This document shows positions 9,413-19,560 of a stretch of DNA of 64,000 nt, piece by piece. The notes beneath the pieces are model-generated. The model saw only the letters and a program-made list of their open reading frames with translations, was not told the origin of the DNA and did no database searches. The stretch spans positions 123,189,544 to 123,253,543 of the forward strand of contig OW121852.1 in assembly GCA_933228895.1 (NCBI GenBank), read 5' to 3'. This stretch comes from Platycnemis pennipes. Lineage: Eukaryota; Arthropoda; Insecta; Odonata; Platycnemididae. The stretch's first letter is position 1, and every line of letters starts with the position of its first letter. A program made the position numbers and the translations under genes.

Positions 9413-12170
9413 TATGTTTGTCTTCTGAGCACAATATCTAAAACAGCATGGTACAATACCGTATATTGTTTCATCATATCTGTCACATACACATAAATAT
9501 TGTTGCGATTATGTATTGCTCTTTTACCTTACCGTTTGGTTGCGAAACATGAAAAGATAGCTCATGGAAAAGGCCTTCAGGTGCATATGAAAAAAATGCA
9601 AAGGGTAGGAAACTCCTTTTCCAACCTACCGAAACTAAAAGATAATCATCCTAATACGGAGCCATCAATCCTAATACGGAAATGAAAAAAATTACGTGCC
9701 ATAATTATAAACCACAGTTCCGTAATTCATGTTCTAATTTGACTTTTTCTTGTGAAGGATAAAATATTTATTAAAAGATTTCAGCAAAGTACCTACTCTC
9801 TTTCACAAGTCAGCAGATAAAAGAAAAATTTTTTAACCTTTAATGAATGGTATTTATGTTCGAAGGATAAAGAAAAAACGAGAATTATTGACATTGAAAT
9901 ATAATTGGATATGAACTATTTTCGTCGTGTTCCAAAGCATGGAGTACTACTTCGCAAACATGCATGAAGAACCCGGAAAGTAAGAGTAATGAGAAAAGCT
10001 CAGAAAAAATCGGTGCACCTAGGAATTTTTGAAATCTTATGCGTCGAGTAACATGAAAGGGAATGTATGGGAAGTAACTGAACGAAAGTACGAAAAACTA
10101 TATTGAAATCGCTGAACTATACTCTTAAGAGATTGATACTATCAAACATGAGCCTCTAATTAAAAGATTTTTTAAAAAATTTCTTTTCAAATGCTTTTGA
10201 CAGCACCCTAATTCATGCAAATACTATTGGAATCGTTTGAAGCCGAGTTGGCTAGCGTAAATCGCGTTGTAATTGAAATAGAATTCAAATGTTTTAATGT
10301 ATGGAAGTATGTCTACTCCCAATTCCTGCTCTGAATAAATCTTATTTGTGCTCGTATTAATTTTTATCTTGAATATGACCTTACGTCTCGCAAAGGGGGA
10401 GAAAAAACATCATATTCCATGCTGTCCAATAAATGAGTTTATTCCCTGGAGGAAACAGCGTGATGTGGACGATTGAAGTCTGAAATTTTCACTGCCTCAA
10501 GTACGGAGGTCATGCTTGGGAAGAGGGTACGAAAGAACATAGCGCGCCTATATAAACTGTGAGCAGGATGAAACTGCGAGTGGACGAGTTGATAAGCATT
10601 TAAGTGGCCACGACTGGACCACGAGGTCCTTGCATAAGAGGATTTATTCCTGTGGAACTTGCCTCTTGGTTGAGTTTGCATGGTAATGAGAAAATTAAAC
10701 TCTACAAGTCCAGCTTGGAATATTTAGCATTTTGCTTTGAAGACCAAAATACAGTTCAGTTGAATATTCTTGTATAAAGGAGACAGGGGAGTTTTCAATT
10801 TTGATACTTCCGAAGTTTGCAAATTAATTGCTAAACTTTGAGCGCGTCATTTTTAATGGATAACGCCTAAACCTATCCATGTCAGATTAAAAGTATCTGT
10901 TATTCTTTAAATACATTTAATGCCTGTTGGATACATAACGCCAACTAATACTGTATTCATTCAGGCTTGGAATTTATATTGCTGCGTGAATTATAACCCG
11001 TCTAGGTATCTTAGATGCATTTTTAAAATTATTTGTCAAAGAAACTTTTCGTCAAAACCGGAGAACTTAAAACGTTTTGTGTTTGATTTATTGATCACGC
11101 AAAGGTTAAACTTTGTAGTAGACTGGAATACTTCTACCGTTTATGAAGACCTGTATTTAACGCAGCATTGAGCGCAGCACGTCAATGATTGGAAAAGCAT
11201 ATCTACCTCCTGGATTCAACTGAAGGAAGTAGTTTTCCATTTACAGTTTAACGAAAGAAAATTCGATACTTACTTTTTTTAAAAATGATTTTGGATTCCG
11301 TGATCAAGTTTTCGTTGCACCCGAAATGAGATTCTAAACGTACTGGATCTTCCGTTCGTTCTCCCACTGTAGTCCAAGCGGTGTCATCGTTGCCTCAGAT
11401 TCAAGCATTGGGTGAATCTCTTGAAAATCTGATTAACACCATGAAATGGAATTCAGGAAGCAAACTGTATATTTGTTTATCACTTTACTGCACAACTTAA
11501 TTTATGGGTAGCTGTGCAGTGAAAACTGCCTCGTATAAAGCAACTATGAGCATGAAAAACATTCTGACAGGATGAAAAATGTGTGGTGTGTTGAAAACCA
11601 CCACTTCTATTTCCTCACATTAATCCACGCAGTTTACGGGAATTGACGCAGCTTCAAGTTATGCAACGTAATGCTTTGAGGAAAACGGTCCAATACAATC
11701 AATATGCTCCATCAATTGAAAGCATGCTCCAAAATATTCAATAAGTGACAATTTTAGACGATATTTTTTTCGTATAACTGCATTGTCTATAACCTTCATT
11801 AATCCTATTGATTCTTTATACTGCTCAACTAGGTTATTCTGCGATTTATGCTTATTTTTCCATTTTATTAATAATGAAATACATCACTTAATTATTATAA
11901 ACTGCTCATGAGGGGGGAATGGGTTAAGTACTTGCAGTGGAGGAGATAAGTCGCTGCAAGTCTTTACGTTTTGTCTATTACTGAAAAAGGCACACTTTCA
12001 TGCACTTTACAAGCAGGACACAGAAGGATCAAATTTATTAACTGAGTCCTCCAAGTGTCATATGGACTCCTTGCTGTTCCAGCACTGTACGCGAAAGACT
12101 TCTCGTCGATGCTATGGGTTTTGGAAAGAGATCCAGATCCATTTCGCTCGCCTTGAACTACAAATGGTGC
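9413..12170. other. Long AT-rich non-coding stretch
   Basis: No gene is supported over ~2.7 kb. A 13-mer (ATCCTAATACGGA) is repeated around 9647-9681. A core-promoter-like TATATAAA lies at 10549-10556, but no downstream ORF or initiator is convincing. The short frames at 10439-10681 and 10920-11171 lack recognisable features. Confidence 0.45.
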
Positions 12171-12175
12171 GAGCT

Positions 12176-12420
12176 TCGGGGTGGTGGCCTAGTGGATAGA
12201 GCGCTGGGCTTCTGATCGAAGGGCCCCGGGTTCAAATCCGGGTGAAACCTTCGGACGCCCCCGAACGAAAAATCCTAGGAGTGAGAGGTGGCCCAGGGAA
12301 AGGTACTGGCCCCCATTCCCTGATGAATGAGTGGAATTCACACGCCTGTGGCTTAGTCCGGGGTGAGCTCTACTCTCACCTATCAAAACCAACGTTCAGG
12401 TTGAATCACTGAGTGAGTGA
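12176..12420 (+). mobile_element. SINE family B
   Basis: The tRNA-like head GGGTGGTGGCCTAGTGGATA (box A) is followed by CCGGGTTCAAATCCGGG, a perfect T-arm stem around box B. A ~170-bp tRNA-unrelated body ends in GA-rich repeats (GAGTGAGTGAGAGTGAG) near 12412-12427. The T-stem is intact, but the anticodon arm does not fold as a normal tRNA and a body follows. It is therefore a SINE and not a tRNA gene. A second copy of the head is on the reverse strand at 41531-41604. Confidence 0.75.
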
Positions 12421-12444
12421 GAGTGAGCTACAAAATATTTCTCC

Positions 12445-12456
12445 ACCGGGTCCATC
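12445..12456. repeat. Target-site duplication, left
   Basis: accgggtccatc, identical to 12788-12799, flanking the family A SINE. Confidence 0.85.
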
Positions 12457-12787
12457 GGGGATCGGGCTGGTGTGGTGGCTAGAGTACCTGCCTCCCACCC
12501 CGAGGGCCCGGGTTCGATTCCAGGCAGTGGCGGATGTTTCAGTGCAAAAACAGTCCCCATTTGAGTGCCTAGTGGAGGGCATTTCAAGTTCAGTACTCCT
12601 TCCGTCGGTTGGGACGTTAAGCCGGGGTCCCCTTGGCGCCTTTGGTTAAGAGTAGGCTAATGCCGACGCCGGGTTTCTCTCCACCCTTTCTCCGTTCGCT
12701 GAAAACTCCTACCATTACCCAATTATCCACCTATCCTATTTGGCGCAAATGACCTCAGCTATCGGTCGCCTCCCTAAATAACCAACA
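12457..12787 (+). mobile_element. SINE family A, full length with target duplication
   Basis: A 331-bp element bounded by a perfect 12-bp direct repeat. It starts GGGGATCGGGCTGGTGTGG. Box A is in GTGGTGGCTAGAGTA and box B in GGGTTCGATTCC. The body contains GTCGGTTGGGACGTTAAGCC, CCCCTTGGCGCCTTT, GCTAATGCCGACGCCGGG and CTCAGCTATCGGTCGCCTCC. It ends CCTAAATAACCAACA without a long poly(A). It is inserted only ~30 bp downstream of the family B SINE. The intact target duplication makes it one of the younger insertions here and defines the family's ends. Confidence 0.9.
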
Positions 12788-12799
12788 ACCGGGTCCATC

Positions 12800-13210
12800 T
12801 AATGTCCTATCGCTGCCTTTGCCCTCGTCCGTCAGGCGTGTATTTCCTTTCCACCGCGTGAAATATTTTCCCTCGCGCGTCGAACTGGTTCCGTGGAATG
12901 TGTTTCACGCGTTTAACTCGCGCGGTTTAGTCGCGTTCGCGGCGGAACAGGCATTAAGGATCATCGGGGGACGGCAGCAGGACTGTGGTGTTCGTGGGTT
13001 CAATTATACCAGTCGTGTATATACTCCCTCAAAAATGTGAAGCAGGGAGGATTGCGACGCCAAGAGGTGGGAAGGGCTGCGGTGGATCACAATGCCTCGT
13101 GCGTGCCGAACGGTCGGCATGTAACTGGCGTAAACGATCCCTACTATGCCGGTGGGCGAAACGTCGTGACCTATATGCGAGAAGTGATATATCGACCTGC
13201 TATGAAGCCC
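12800..13210. promoter_or_regulatory. G+C-rich island
   Basis: CpG-rich DNA with repeated CGCG (TTTCACGCGTTTAACTCGCG at ~12901-12920). Several overlapping frames on both strands show no recognisable protein. It may be regulatory or older repeat DNA. Confidence 0.25.
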
Positions 13211-13470
13211 AGAGGTCTGATTGGTGTGGTGGTTAGAGGACTGGCCCACCATTCCGCGGGCCTAGGTTCTAATATCCGAGTAGTTATTTTTTATCGCCAC
13301 ATATTTCGCATTACTCTCGCCTGCTTGAGTGTTTTGTGGAGAGCATGCAAGTCCAGTACTCAGTCCGTCGGATGGGACGTTAAGCCGTGGCCCCCTTGGC
13401 GCCTTTCGTTAAGAGCAGACTAATGCTGACGCTGGTTTTCTCGCCACTCTTCCTCCTCCTTCTTCCACTC
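13211..13470 (+). mobile_element. SINE family A, 3'-truncated copy
   Basis: AGGTCTGATTGGTGTGGTGG begins the tRNA-like head, but box B is mutated to GGTTCTAATATCC. The body blocks GTCGGATGGGACGTTAAGCC, CCCCTTGGCGCCTTT and GCAGACTAATGCTGAC are present, then similarity fades in a pyrimidine-rich run. The last ~80 bases of the family consensus are missing. Confidence 0.8.
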
Positions 13471-14200
13471 ACATCTTTGCCCGTTTCAAGAACAAGATAA
13501 TGACAGTGATGAAACCTTGGTCGGTGGTTTTAATAAACTGTGTGGATCATACTATTTCAAGATTTTTCTTTCTAATGCTTGACAGACTTGAAAGTACAGA
13601 CGAGTAGATTAGGAGGATGTTTTTAAAACCGGGATTATTTCTGATAGGAAAGCAAGAAGTTAAGTAGTATGAATACGAATAGTTCATTGCAATCTCACTC
13701 ATTTTTTCCACTTGAGTTTTTGTATTCCGAGAACTCTGTGATCGAGTCGGACGAGGAAAACGCAAGTGAAAAAAAGAGAATATTACGAGTAATTCAAGCA
13801 CACGAAATTTGCGAGCCATTCGCGTTGATTAATGCAATGAACGTGACTCCTCGATTAATGCAATCTTGAAGGTTTCAAGCACACCTCACCTGGTGTGCTT
13901 CATCTCTCTCTTAAGCGTTATTCGGCTAGTGTTCGATCCAAGTACATCCCACTGCATCTATGAAGTAGTATTATGCAAGTCATGTTGAGGGGGTGTGGCA
14001 GGAGATGAATCATCTCTGAACATGCAAACGCTACATTTTGTTCCTACCTAATAAGGAAAATTGGTGGTATCCAGGATTGCCACAGGCCTAATTGGCTAAT
14101 AATAAGAATCTGTAAATATCCATATTTTTGCAAATGAGCAACTAATTTTTTGCCTTAATTCAATATGATATTTCTTGCATGAGTGAGTCAAAGGTTGGAA
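13471..14200. other. AT-rich non-coding stretch
   Basis: No supported gene or repeat. Short frames near 13547-13869 on both strands have no recognisable features. Confidence 0.45.
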
Positions 14201-14202
14201 AG

Positions 14203-14300
14203 GTGTTTAGGTAGTCAGGTTGGTAACGTAGTAACGGGCCTAGCAGCCCAAAGGTAGTAGGATCGAATCTCGCCTCGGGGATAGTTATTGTGCTCACGTG
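14203..14300 (+). mobile_element. SINE family C head (tRNA-like)
   Basis: GTCAGGTTGGTAACGTAGTAACGGGCCT resembles a D-arm with box A. GGTAGTAGGATCGAATCTC includes a box-B-like GGATCGAATCTC. A CTCGGGGATAG end is partly shared with fragments at 9367 and 39430. No acceptor-stem pairing is present, so this is not a functional tRNA. The 3' boundary is not visible. Confidence 0.5.
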
Positions 14301-15954
14301 AGGATTAGTTAAATCATTACGTTATGTTAGACGGTGCGATATAACCTTGGCAATCGAAGCACCTTAGAACTTACTGTTAGGCACTCATTGAGCGGTGTTA
14401 CTTTACTATTGCAAGGGCACAATTAGCATACCAATCATAATCGGTGGTTATCAATCTTAAGATTGATTTGACGTAGCTCTCGGCTCGATACCTCCATCGG
14501 CTAGCCTCATCATCCCTATATAGTCATTCCTTTTTATACCCTTCACTATTTTCTGCATATACGTCGTATTAAACCTTCATTTGCTATTCTTCCAATTCTA
14601 TATTTCCTTGAAAACTGTATTAATTCTACAGTGACGCAGGGTGGATTTGTTATGCTGTGCTTTGATTTGTATTCATCCATTTCTCTCGATCATATAAATG
14701 CTTCCTGTAACTGGGGAACTAGTTTATTGGGAAAGGCTTAAAAATTATATTGAAGTATTCTCGGTAGCGACAGGAATTCGCGCTTATCAAAACCTGACGA
14801 CGGGTCTCAATTTATATCAAGCCTGGATCTCTTTATTATAATCTGGTTTTAGCACCTAGTTCTGAGCCAGATTGCCTCCGGACCAAGCAGTGGGTGGGCT
14901 GCTTAGGGAATCTTATTCATTTATTTTTGAGGCATTAACGAGAAACTTATGAGTCAATTTTTCTGTTCAACCTGGATTTTAGGACCAGTTCCTCCTTGCA
15001 TTGCAGGAATTCGTTTCCCATTTTCCCGCACGTTTCTAACTACCACCATGCAAGTTTTGCATTGGTACGGCATATATATTTATGAGGGTGAATGTAGAGA
15101 ATTATGTGAATGAGCCCATGCAAACTATCATTTACGAGGAATCATAAAATTAAGTTGACATTCATATTTTTTATAACGTGTTTTCACTCCTCGCTTTAAA
15201 AATTTTATTTCTTTTCTGTCATTCGGCCTGTTTAGAGGGAGAGAAATTGCGGCGTAAAACTACCACCAAGATGCGACCTGCATTCCAGTGTTGTATTTTT
15301 ATAGAGCAGAGTAATGATGTTCGCAACAATAAAAAACTGATCATATAGTCTGAAATAATTATAAACGTATTGCGTTGCATTGCCTTTTTACCAATATGGT
15401 TAGGTATTAATTGATTCGAAAATATATAAATGCTTTTTAAGTCAACCAATGAACATCTGATTGTATGTAATATATTAAAAAATACACTTAATATATTATT
15501 ATTATTACACGATCAATAGAAGAAATCTTTTCCGAATGGGTGCCATGTTTCACCCAATTAATAACCAACACCCCCCTTGCAACTACGTTCTGATAATGAA
15601 CTTAGAGAGTACGTCTTCACCTCATCATTTAAGCCACTACGAAAGATTAATGGGGTGGCTACATATAAGTACAATCGACGAGTACGAAATCAGTAAGCTA
15701 ATGAATCACAATGAATTGTGATATTATCTGTGCATAAAATCAGTTTTATTCTCGATTATATAGTTGTAAAAATAAGAATAAAATTGTTGTACAGATTTAA
15801 AGGAGTCTATCATTACACTTCGTGAGAATTAAAAAGTGTATAACATAAAACCTCAAGTTGATAGTATTGTTTATGGAGAGAAACGTTCGATGTATTTTTG
15901 AAGTGAAGGACAACTTTTTCAAAAGACTTAATTGAATGCATATTTTATAAGCCA
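14301..15954. other. AT-rich non-coding stretch
   Basis: No supported gene. Weak frames at 15219-15449 (reverse) and 15536-15721 (forward) lack features. Confidence 0.45.
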
Positions 15955-16019
15955 CAAGCTGACCCGGCCACGCGTTGCTGTGGCTCAATCTGGTTAAATG
16001 GAAAGCGCACGTTTATAGT

Positions 16020-16395
16020 ATGTTTAATTTCACAATTCTTATGGGTATACAATATATCTCAGCTGATCGATTGTTTTGCAGCTGGACACGCATATTTGTA
16101 TATAATTTTAACGTCTTTACATGTCGTCACAAAGTAGAATATTTCAGGCAAGCATTTATTTCATCCGCTAGTGTCAATCGAGGAATTACAGGTGTTTGCC
16201 TGAAATGTCGTGCAAGCAATATTAATGCTTTCTCAAATGGTCTCAGGATTCAACGGAAATCTTGCAATGATCGATCCAGAGCCTCGAGCGATGCTTTGTA
16301 CACCATTGTGCATTCATCGCAAGCAATAAGTTGGCATTTCTGAAATATTTGTCCCATGCCGGATGATTTGAATATGTTGCACGTGAGTGTTTCAA
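16020..16395 (-). pseudogene. Helitron PIF1-type helicase fragment
   Basis: Reverse-strand translation gives protein-like blocks in the order expected for the helicase: a KSSGMGQIFQKCQLIACDEC block (Walker B DE at ~16308-16325), LEALDRSLQDFR, LLARHFRQTPVIPR (16178-16215 region; family pattern LLAGDFRQTLPVI), INACLKYSTL, then TLKLYTNMRVQLQN (~16072-16110). In-frame stops and missing residues interrupt it. The Walker A GxGKT segment and C-terminal helicase motifs are absent. The family unwinds DNA during rolling-circle transposition; this copy cannot. Confidence 0.8.
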
Positions 16396-16429
16396 TGAAT
16401 TGCAAGTTCAATGGGATGCACATCCCGTC

Positions 16430-17045
16430 TCCAGTGTTGATATTGTATTCTCGATATTGTATAAACCTTCATGGAGTGAATAAAACAACTAACCAAAGCT
16501 TCATGGAAATTGGATGAATGTTGTAATAATGCATGAAGTTATCAATATTGTATCGATACAGTATCGATATTGTAATGATACTTTATAAAACTTTGATAAA
16601 AAACACCCTTAATAATTTCACCTCAATTTTGTAACAACTATGTATCGATGTATCCATATTTTATCGATATTATATCGATACAGTATCGACATTGAATTAT
16701 CGATTGTGTAGAAACCTTCGCGGAGCGTACTCAATAACTTTCCAAAGTTTCATGGCGATCCGATGAATGGTGTAGTAATGCATAAAGGACAAACACATTA
16801 TGTACATTCGATACAGTATCAATATTGCAACGATACATTCCTTTTAAAAAACTAAATAATTTCACCTCAATTTTGTATCAATAATGTATCAATTTATCGA
16901 TACTTTAGCGATATTATATCGATAAAGTATCGATATTGAAATATCGATTCCGTAGTCCTCTTTTCGGGAATCTACTCAACAACTTCCCAAAGTTTCATGG
17001 AGATCCGATGAATGGTGTAGTAATGCATAAAGGACACACACACAC
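16430..17045 (-). repeat. ~247-bp tandem repeats inside the Helitron
   Basis: The marker CCAAAG(T/C)TT + TCATGG starts at 16493, 16742 and 16987 (spacings 249 and 245). Each unit also contains ATCGATA-rich DNA and an AATTTCACCTCAATTTTGTA block. About two and a half units are present, sharing GATGAATGGTGTAGTAATGCAT. Internal tandem repeats are common in non-autonomous Helitrons. Confidence 0.8.
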
Positions 17046-17057
17046 ACACACACACAT
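17035..17057. repeat. (CA)n microsatellite
   Basis: About eleven CA dinucleotides, ~25 bp inside the Helitron 5' end. Confidence 0.9.
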
Positions 17058-17080
17058 ACATTCATTTTTATATATATAGA

Positions 17081-18415
17081 TTGCCCGTTGATATTGGTAT
17101 GCATTATTATATCACTGGATTCTCATACTTTCTGGATTATCTTAAATCATGGAATCCGTCCAACCAATTAATAAAAAAGTTTGCATAATTTATTCTCTTT
17201 GAATGATATTAAATTCCATCCAGTTGATGTTCACTCCAACTGATAAAATGATGCCACATTTGAACGTGCTTTTTGCTCACAATAAAATGTTTTTTTTTAC
17301 CCTAGGCTATAAATTGTGTAGTTAGAAATATTATCAGATTGCGTAATCATTCGGTAACTAAAAACCGTGGCGAGAACAAATGAAAAATTCGTGTGTGCAT
17401 ATGTGCTAGCAAATCTGCATAAAAATTCCTTATGGGAGTAATTTTGTTTCAGGTAATTGAAGCATAGCTGATGCAGAGATGTGCATAGCGCTCAAAATAG
17501 TTTTCAGGCGAGTTTTGGAATTAAATGCACGGAAGCGCTGCACATGCAAAATCACATAGCTAACGATGAATAAGGAAACGTGTTAAATAGGCATCAATAC
17601 TCATAGCCTTCGTGAGAGCCAATGTAAGTGATCCTATATTGAAATAGAAATCAGAAGCAACAACTCAAGATATTGGTTATTGAATAATGACTTCAAATAC
17701 CGCCCATCTTGACCTACAACAAGAGCAGAAGGCAGTCCAGTGAGTTGCTTGGCCTCTGAGCCATATAGTCAGCAAAAATCGTGGAAGTAGCTTTAATATG
17801 TCTACATGCATATACATACCCTGCAAAGTCTGGGAAAGATTGTGTGGCAGATGGTGATTCCACATTACTCAAAAGGTCATATTGTTTAGAATGAAGGTAT
17901 CAGTTCACTTTGAGTTACATAAATTCACCCATGACAGAAACCAGCTTTACATTGAAATCGGGTTTCAGTTTCAAAATATCATCGTGCCGGTCAGGATTTG
18001 CAGAAAGCTTATACAAATATTTGTGGTTCGTTCCAGAATACCTTGGAAATGGGGGGAGGGCAATTTCATATATCTAGTTCATTGAAATTTCCAAGTGGAC
18101 ATGCAAAATAAGCCCAGAAAGCGCATTCTCGTGGTGATTATTTTTTACCCAGTACCATCATCAAAGCCATGATTGCTCCTTGCTGGATAATTTAAACTTT
18201 AATTTAAATTTAATAAATTAGAGGAAAGTAAAAATAATTATAGATTATAAAACTGTAATTTAAAATTATTTCACTTGATCTTAATATTTAGCTTCTTTAT
18301 CTGACCTGTAATAATGTGATGGAGATTTAAATATGTTTGAACATTTTCAGAAAAGTAACTCGCCTTATTTTCTCTGCAAGAGATTTGAACTCTGCTTCAG
18401 TCTATGATCTGAAAG
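17081..18415. other. AT-rich non-coding stretch
   Basis: No supported gene or repeat. Confidence 0.5.
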
Positions 18416-18420
18416 TGAAC

Positions 18421-18466
18421 CTCTAACTAATTCCTGTAAGGTCCTCTAACTAATTCCTGTAAGGTC
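18421..18466. repeat. Perfect 23-bp tandem duplication
   Basis: A unit beginning CTCTAACTAATTCCTG and ending AAGGTC occurs twice in direct contact (18421-18443, 18444-18466) with no mismatch. Confidence 0.95.
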
Positions 18467-18607
18467 CTGGAGGCTGATAAATGTTTTGTAGGAACAAAAA
18501 CAAAGTCGCTATTTCCTGAAGTCGATCTGGAGCTATGTCCTGCATGTTCGATCATGCATTTTATCAATTTTTTATGTAGTTCCTTGCTTTATAAGGAACG
18601 ATTCAAC

Positions 18608-18800
18608 TACATCTACATCTGTGCAAAACCCTGCTAGCTACCGCAAGGGTGTGGCAGGGGGTAAAAGTGCACCAAATGTGCACTACTTACATACAACTAA
18701 AGGCCATTACTTCATGGAGATATGTTATATATAAGAGTCTATTGCAAGAAGGCGGTTATTATCCACATGATCATGTAGTGATCACTGACTAGAAAGAAAT
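18608..18800 (-). mobile_element. LINE family G, 3' end
   Basis: Reading the reverse strand, the DNA runs ...GTGCACTTTTACCCCCTGCCACACCC...GGTAGCTAGCAGGG...CAGATGTAGATGTAG. This is the family's 3' hairpin and (GTAGAT)n tail, so its 3' end is at ~18608. Upstream similarity (GTGCACATTTGGTGC) extends some tens of bases. No ORF remains. Confidence 0.7.
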
Positions 18801-18959
18801 GTCTCTAAATGCATTTATCTGTTTATTCCTAGCATGCGTGGGTTAGTTATTATAATTATTTATTATCATTATTTTAATGACATTATTTTCACTGGGGAAC
18901 GCTATATGCATCAAACTGCACAGTGCCTAGTTAAACCGAGCCTAAAAGCCGAGGTTCCT

Positions 18960-19560
18960 ATCCGTGCAGGGAACCGGGTAACCGCCCTCACTTGGAATGC
19001 GCTTGCATTACACCTCCCCATATTCTCGCTCCGACGCTTTCTGTATCGAGGGCGCATTCACTCCTTCCCTCCACCCCATTCGACCACCATTCCCGCCAAA
19101 CAGTCAGTTGTGCGAAGAGCCAAATGCCGGAATCGTCGTCATCGTTACGGCAAGAGAGGGGGTGGACGGAGGTGGGGGTTCACGATGGTTCGGCCATTCC
19201 GGAGCTGTCTAAAGGGGAAATATATCTCCACCAGAGCAAGGGAGAGGAGGACGCGCTCCTGTTGGCCCAAGTCTCCAGGTGGATGGCATGGGGATGGGAA
19301 GGGGCTTGGGTCGATATCGAAAAACTTTTCGATTTATCGTTTTTGTCCTGTCGAATATCCTGCTCGGACCGGGTCGGTTTATGGGGGTCGAAGATGGTAT
19401 TAAAGGTCAATTAGTGACCTTAATGATTGCCACGTCGAAGTCTGGCCTCTCTCTATATTTTATCGCAGTGGCGAACTGGAAAGGCTTTCCGCGGGGCGTT
19501 ATTGGCCGGGACTTGAATGAATGGGGGCTCTCTTGTAAGTAATTCCACCTGGGGAAGTGG
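18960..19560. promoter_or_regulatory. G+C-rich island, candidate enhancer
   Basis: CpG-rich DNA between AT-rich flanks. Overlapping frames of 189 and 140 codons in two forward frames plus reverse frames indicate composition-driven openness; none has a recognisable domain. The 3' part (19380-19560) is less repetitive and contains a perfect nuclear-receptor-like inverted repeat (19403-19421), TTTTATCGCAGTGG and TTGAATGAATGGG. Confidence 0.35.
19403..19421. promoter_or_regulatory. Inverted AGGTCA half-sites, 5-bp spacer
   Basis: AAGGTCAATTAGTGACCTT: two perfect 7-bp AAGGTCA half-sites in inverted orientation around ATTAG, a homeodomain-type core. AGGTCA is the nuclear-receptor half-site. Binding is inferred. 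Confidence 0.4.

Larger units (their letters stand above)
15955..17080 (-). mobile_element. Helitron deletion derivative
   Basis: On the reverse strand the element begins TCTATATATATAAAAATGAA at 17080 and ends GGGTCAGCTTG at 15955. The insertion is between A (17081 complement) and T (15954 complement), the A|TC...CTRR|T arrangement of Helitrons with CTTG in place of CTRG. A 3' subterminal hairpin GCCAC-AGCAACGC-GTGGC lies just upstream of the end. Between the ends, in correct order, are remnants of a PIF1-type helicase and ~247-bp tandem repeats near the 5' end. At 1,126 bp it lacks the Rep domain and most of the helicase, so it is non-autonomous. Confidence 0.75.

Noticed and set aside
10549..10556. 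TATATAAA as a promoter
   Set aside because: AT-rich context makes it likely by chance and no downstream gene or initiator is visible.
12176..12250. Functional tRNA gene
   Set aside because: T-arm is intact but the anticodon arm and acceptor stem do not pair, and a SINE body follows; the same holds for 14203, 46108 and 60886.
18834..19414. Overlapping forward frames of 189 and 140 codons as a gene
   Set aside because: Two registers plus reverse frames are open over the same G+C-rich DNA; no domain, splice signal or start context.
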